The notes below the pieces were generated by a model. That model saw only the letters and a list, made by a program, of their open reading frames with translations, ran no database searches and was not told where the DNA came from. Positions 58,942 through 64,000 of a stretch of 64,000 bases of DNA are shown here, piece after piece (position 1 is the stretch's first letter; every line of letters starts with the position of its first letter). The DNA comes from Symsagittifera roscoffensis (lineage: Eukaryota; Xenacoelomorpha; Acoela; Convolutidae): positions 18,227,275-18,291,274 of the forward strand of contig NC_087066.1 of NCBI RefSeq assembly GCF_963678635.1. The letters are read 5' to 3'. Position numbers and translations under genes: made by a program.

Positions 58942-61900
58942 AAAAACTTCACGAAAAAGCTGTCTAATTCAGATCAAAACAGACCTAGTTTTAAAAAGAA
59001 TTGATTTGAAATCATAAAAACTTCAATGAAATCTGAGGCAAATGATGGATTTTCAGGTTGCTGTTCAGGAGCGCTCCTCCTGATATAAATTAGAGTCTAA
59101 CAAGCCTGATTAATCAGAAAAAGAGCATTTGAAGATAAAGATAGTGGAAACGGAAAATGGGGTTTCAACTCAGAGATATATTTTGAAGCAAAAAGCAGGT
59201 AGAAGTTGCTGTATTTTTCTTGAGCGTGAATTAAAGTTAGACGAAGGAGTAATTTCCCACGGGGAGGGAGCTAGGTAAAAAAATACCCAATATCAAAATT
59301 ATGCCGAGCTTAGATGTTGCTTGTTGCTTTCGAGAAATGTTGCAAGAGTACGACATGATAGAGCCCACAAACACAGGAGGACAAATGAAGTTATGTTGCA
59401 ATTTTTGAATTATTTTCTTAAATAGAAAGTACGATGGCTGATAGTGGGTGGCACGACAGTGAATGCACTGAAGTGACCTCTCACTAAGTTGCGAATTTCG
59501 GAATTAAGTACTTAAATCGGATATTGAAAAGGACCGAAGCTATGTTACCTTATCAGTACTAATTTTTATACTGTTTGTTCCGTCTTTTAGCAAAACCAAC
59601 CATTTACAAGCTAACTTTATGATCAATCTTTTGAGGTTTTATCCCCCCCAGAAAAAGCAAATTGTGAAGTTTTTCTATTTCTTATAACCTTATAAAGCGA
59701 AAATTTAGTGAGTTAGATTGTCATTTGGTAATAATAACTGTAAAAAAGTTTTCGAATAAATCCTGATATCATTTGAAGTATATAAGCATCACCATTTTTT
59801 TCACTGTTTTTGAGAAAACTTTGAGTCATCGCGATAAAAAAACTGTTGACCTACTACTGTTGTGCAGTGAGCCGTCAAACTTTCTGAATTGTTTAATAAC
59901 AGCCTTCCAGCTCCCTGAAAAATTGGAATCAACCATTCTTAACTATTGATTTCGCCTATCTTGAAGGGTTCAAATTCCAAAGTTTTTGGAAAAATTTTCT
60001 GCTAAAAAACTGTTCATTGTTGAGGTGAACTAGTGTGGTAAAACATTTGAGCTCAATCATAAAAATTTCAATGCTACAGGACAAATTGCGAAAAAAACAG
60101 ACAAAACCTGTATTAATCAAAAAAAATTTCGTGAGAAGGAAAAACATTTCGTTTCATAACCCAAATTGTCAGTTGTCAGTTCGATTTCGATCGAAGCATG
60201 TGAAAGATTGAGCTTCTAAAGACACCGCAAACCTAAAACTGTCAGCTGCGAGCCGCGGCGCCATCTACGTGACAGGGAAAACTCCAAAAAATTCCTTGAA
60301 ATGAGGGGATGGAGCCTTTGAATGAGTTTCTTAGTAGTAAAAATCTTGATGGTTCCAAAAATTAATTTTAGGCGGTGACTTTTTCAGATTTTTTGATGCA
60401 AACTGTAACCATTACATTGAATCAGGGCTGATACAATTCATGAGCCCAGATATGAAATGTGTTGAACGTAGAAGAAAAATTGGCTACGCTTCGCCCGGAA
60501 AGCGCATTATGAAGAAACGCCGAAACTGAAAAAACTTCACGAAAAAGCTGTCTAATTCAGATCAAAACAGACCTAGTTTTAAAAAGAATTGATTTGAAAT
60601 CATAAAAACTTCAATGAAATCTGAGGCAAATGATGGATTTTCAGGTTGCTGTTCAGGAGCGCTCCTCCTGATATAAATTAGAGTCTAACAAGCCTGATTA
60701 ATCAGAAAAAGAGCATTTGAAGATAAAGATAGTGGAAACGGAAAATGGGGTTTCAACTCAGAGATATATTTTGAAGCAAAAAGCAGGTAGAAGTTGCTGT
60801 ATTTTTCTTGAGCGTGAATTAAAGTTAGACGAAGGAGTAATTTCCCACGGGGAGGGAGCTAGGTAAAAAAATACCCAATATCAAAATTATGCCGAGCTTA
60901 GATGTTGCTTGTTGCTTTCGAGAAATGTTGCAAGAGTACGACATGATAGAGCCCACAAACACAGGAGGACAAATGAAGTTATGTTGCAATTTTTGAATTA
61001 TTTTCTTAAATAGAAAGTACGATGGCTGATAGTGGGTGGCACGACAGTGACTGCACTGAAGTGACCTCTCACTAAGTTGCGAATTTCGGAATTAAGTACT
61101 TAAATCGGATATTGAAAAGGACCGAAGCTATGTTACCTTATCAGTACTAATTTTTATACTGTTTGTTCCGTCTTTTAGCAAAACCAACCATTTACAAGCT
61201 AACTTTATGATCAATCTTTTGAGGTTTTATCCCCCCCAGAAAAAGCAAATTGTGAAGTTTTTCTATTTCTTATAACCTTATAAAGCGAAAATTTAGTGAG
61301 TTAGATTGTCATTTGGTAATAATAACTGTAAAAAAAGTTTTCGAATAAGTCCTGATATCATTTGAAGTATATAAGCATCACCATTTTTTTTCACTGTTTT
61401 TGAGAAAACTTTGAGTCATCGCGATAAAAAAACTGTTGACCTACTACTGTTGTGCAGTGAGCCGTCAAACTTTCTGAATTGTTTAATAACAGCCTTCCAG
61501 CTCCCTGAAAAATTGGAATCAACCTTTCTTAACTATTGATTTCGCCTATCTTGAAGGGTTCAAATTCCAAAGTTTTTGGAAAAATTTTCTGCTAAAAAAC
61601 TGTTCATTGTTGAGGTGAACTAGTGTGGTAAAACATTTGAGCTCAATCATAAAAATTTCAATGCTACAGGACAAATTGCGAAAAAAACAGACAAAACCTG
61701 TATTAATCAAAAAAAATTTCGTGAGAAGGAAAAACATTTCGTTTCATAACCCAAATTGTCAGTTGTCAGTTCGATTTCGATCGAAGCATGTGAAAGATTG
61801 AGCTTCTAAAGACACCGCAAACCTGAAACTGTCAGCTGCGAGCCGCGGCGCCATCTACGTGACAGGGAAAACTCCAAAAAATTCTTTGAAATGAGTGGAT

Positions 61901-64000
61901 GGAGCCTTTGAATGAGTTTCTTAGTAGTAAAAATCTTGATTGTTCCAAAAATTAATTTTAGGCGGTGACTTTTTCAGATTTTTTGATGCAAACTGTAACC
62001 ATTACATTGAATCAGGGCTGATACAATTCATGAGCCCAGATATGAAATGTGTTGAACGTAGAAGAAAAATTGGCTACGCTTCGCCCGGAAAGCGCATTAT
62101 GAAGAAACGCCGAAACTGAAAAAACTTCACGAAAAAGCTGTCTAATTCAGATCAAAACAGACCTAGTTTTAAAAAGAATTGATTTGAAATCATAAAAACT
62201 TCAATGAAATCTGAGGCAAATGATGGATTTTCAGGTTGCTGTTCAGGAGCGCTCCTCCTGATATAAATTAGAGTCTAACAAGCCTGATTAATCAGAAAAA
62301 GAGCATTTGAAGATAAAGATAGTGGAAACGGAAAATGGGGTTTCAACTCAGAGATATATTTTGAAGCAAAAAGCAGGTAGAAGTTGCTGTATTTTTCTTG
62401 AGCGTGAATTAAAGTTAGACGAAGGAGTAATTTCCCACGGGGAGGGAGCTAGGTAAAAAAAATACCCAATATCAAAATTATGCCGAGCTTAGATGTTGCT
62501 TGTTGCTTTCGAGAAATGTTGCAAGAGTACGACATGATAGAGCCCACAAACACAGGAGGACAAATGAAGTTATGTTGCAATTTTTGAATTATTTTCTTAA
62601 ATAGAAAGTACGATGGCTGATAGTGGGTGGCACGACAGTGACTGCACTGAAGTGACCTCTCACTAAGTTGCGAATTTCGGAATTAAGTACTTAAATCGGA
62701 TATTGAAAAGGACCGAAGCTATGTTACCTTATCAGTACTAATTTTTATACTGTTTGTTCCGTCTTTTAGCAAAACCAACCATTTACAAGCTAACTTTATG
62801 ATCAATCTTTTGAGGTTTTATCCCCCCCAGAAAAAACAAATTGTGAAGTTTTTCTATTTCTTATAACCTTATAAAGCAAAAATTTAGTGAGTTAGATTGT
62901 CATTTGGTAATAATAACTGTGAAAAAGTTTTCGAATAAGTCCTGATATCATTTGAAGTATATAAGCATCACCATTTTTTTTCACTGTTTTTGAGAAAACT
63001 TTGAGGCATCGCGATAAAAAAACTGTTGACCTACTACTGTTGTGCAGTGAGCCGTCAAACTTTCTGAATTGTTTAATAACAGCCTTCCAGCTCCCTGAAA
63101 AATTGGAATCAACCTTTCTTAACTATTGATTTCGCCTATTTTGAAGGGTTCAAATTCCAAAGTTTTTGGAAAAATTTTCTGCTAAAAAACTGTTCATTGT
63201 TGAGGTGAACTAGTGTGGTAAAACATTTGAGCTCAATCATAAAAATTTCAATGCTACAGGACAAATTGCGAAAAAAACAGACAAAACCTGTATTAATCAA
63301 AAAAAATTTCGTGAGAAGGAAAAACATTTCGTTTCATAACCCAAATTGTCAGTTGTCAATTCGATTTCGATCGAAGCATGTGAAAGATTGAGCTTCTAAA
63401 GACACCGCAAACCTGAAACTGTCAGCTGCGAGCCGCGGCGCCATCTACGTGACAGGGAAAACTCAAAAAAATTCCTTGAAATGAGGGGATGGAGCCTTTG
63501 AATGAGTTTCTTAGTAGTAAAAATCTTGATGGTTCCAAAAATTAATTTTAGGCGGTGACTTTTTCAGATTTTTTGATGCAAACTGTAACCATTACATTGA
63601 ATCAGGGCTGATACAATTCATGAGCCCAGATATGAAATGTGTTGAACGTAGAAGAAAAATTGGCTACGCTTCGCCCGGAAAGCGCATTATGAAGAAACGC
63701 CGAAACTGAAAAAACTTCACGAAAAAGCTGTCTAATTCAGATCAAAACAGACCTAGTTTTAAAAAGAATTGATTTGAAATCATAAAAACTTCAATGAAAT
63801 CTGAGGCAAATGATGGATTTTCAGGTTGCTGTTCAGGAGCGCTCCTCCTGATATAAATTAGAGTCTAACAAACCTGATTAATCAGAAAAAGAGCATTTGA
63901 AGATAAAGATAGTGGAAACGGAAAATGGGGTTTCAACTCATTGATATATTTTGAAGCAAAAAGCAGGTAGAAGTTCTTGAGCGTGAATTAAAGTTAGACG

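Larger units (their letters stand above)
57822..64000. repeat. Tandem array of a ~1.59-kb unit, four copies seen
   Basis: Units begin ATTATTTTCTTAAATAG at 57822, 59409, 60997 and 62588, giving lengths 1587, 1588 and 1591; the fourth is cut by the window end and has lost about 12 bases near 63975. Copies differ by only scattered substitutions and homopolymer indels. Each holds a GC-rich core (CTGCGAGCCGCGGCGCCATC, at 58657 in copy 1), a poly-pyrimidine acceptor-like TTTTTCAG, and two short open frames. The array may be a satellite or a recently amplified gene-containing segment. Its end is not in view. Confidence 0.95.

Overview
The window is animal nuclear DNA: A+T-rich, gene-poor and loaded with decayed transposons, tandem duplications and satellite-like repeats. 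The evidence for an animal is a four-exon nascent polypeptide-associated complex alpha (NACA) gene with GT-AG introns, a claudin/PMP22-type four-span membrane protein, and APE-endonuclease non-LTR retrotransposons of CR1/jockey type. I cannot name the species; a marine or other invertebrate is my inference. Most of the short open frames in the window are chance frames or lie in repeats.

Layout. 1-210: relic of a Ty3/Gypsy-like gag. 710-12233 (+): NACA, with exons at 710-883, 1048-1260, 11081-11341 and 12216-12233. Its 9.8-kb second intron holds a 2.3/2.6-kb tandem duplication (1970-6904) made partly of about 165-bp degenerate monomers, and a minus-strand LINE relic (9450-10712). The last NACA exon and its 3' flank are duplicated in tandem (12109-13070 and 13076-14046), giving a second intact terminal exon at 13191-13208. 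14-28 kb: no recognisable gene; several dispersed repeat families, a hAT-like MITE at 16731-17144 and the first copy of a ~520-bp interspersed element. 28064-30614 (+): a two-exon gene for a 93-residue secreted peptide precursor I do not recognise, with an AATAAA signal at 30719. 31-39 kb: a 125-bp tandem repeat, a cluster of near-perfect palindromes around AGATCT, and a (TA)n-centred MITE. 39334-40422 (+): an intron-less claudin-like coding region with a long acidic, serine-rich tail. 44161-48030 (-): an almost full-length but broken CR1/jockey-like LINE. 48967-52033: four more copies of the ~520-bp element, set in an older minus-strand LINE. 54339-57600: two abutting degenerate minisatellites of opposite strand bias (G-rich, then C-rich). 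57822-64000: a tandem array of a ~1.59-kb unit at near identity, three full copies and a fourth that runs off the window.

No operon or shared pathway links the three genes: NACA is a housekeeping ribosome-associated chaperone subunit, the 93-residue product looks secreted, and the claudin-like protein is a membrane or junction protein. The most interesting items are the secreted peptide gene, the duplicated NACA 3' end, the structured ~520-bp element family, a small hairpin motif with compensatory changes, the AGATCT palindrome cluster, and the 1.59-kb array with its short open frames.
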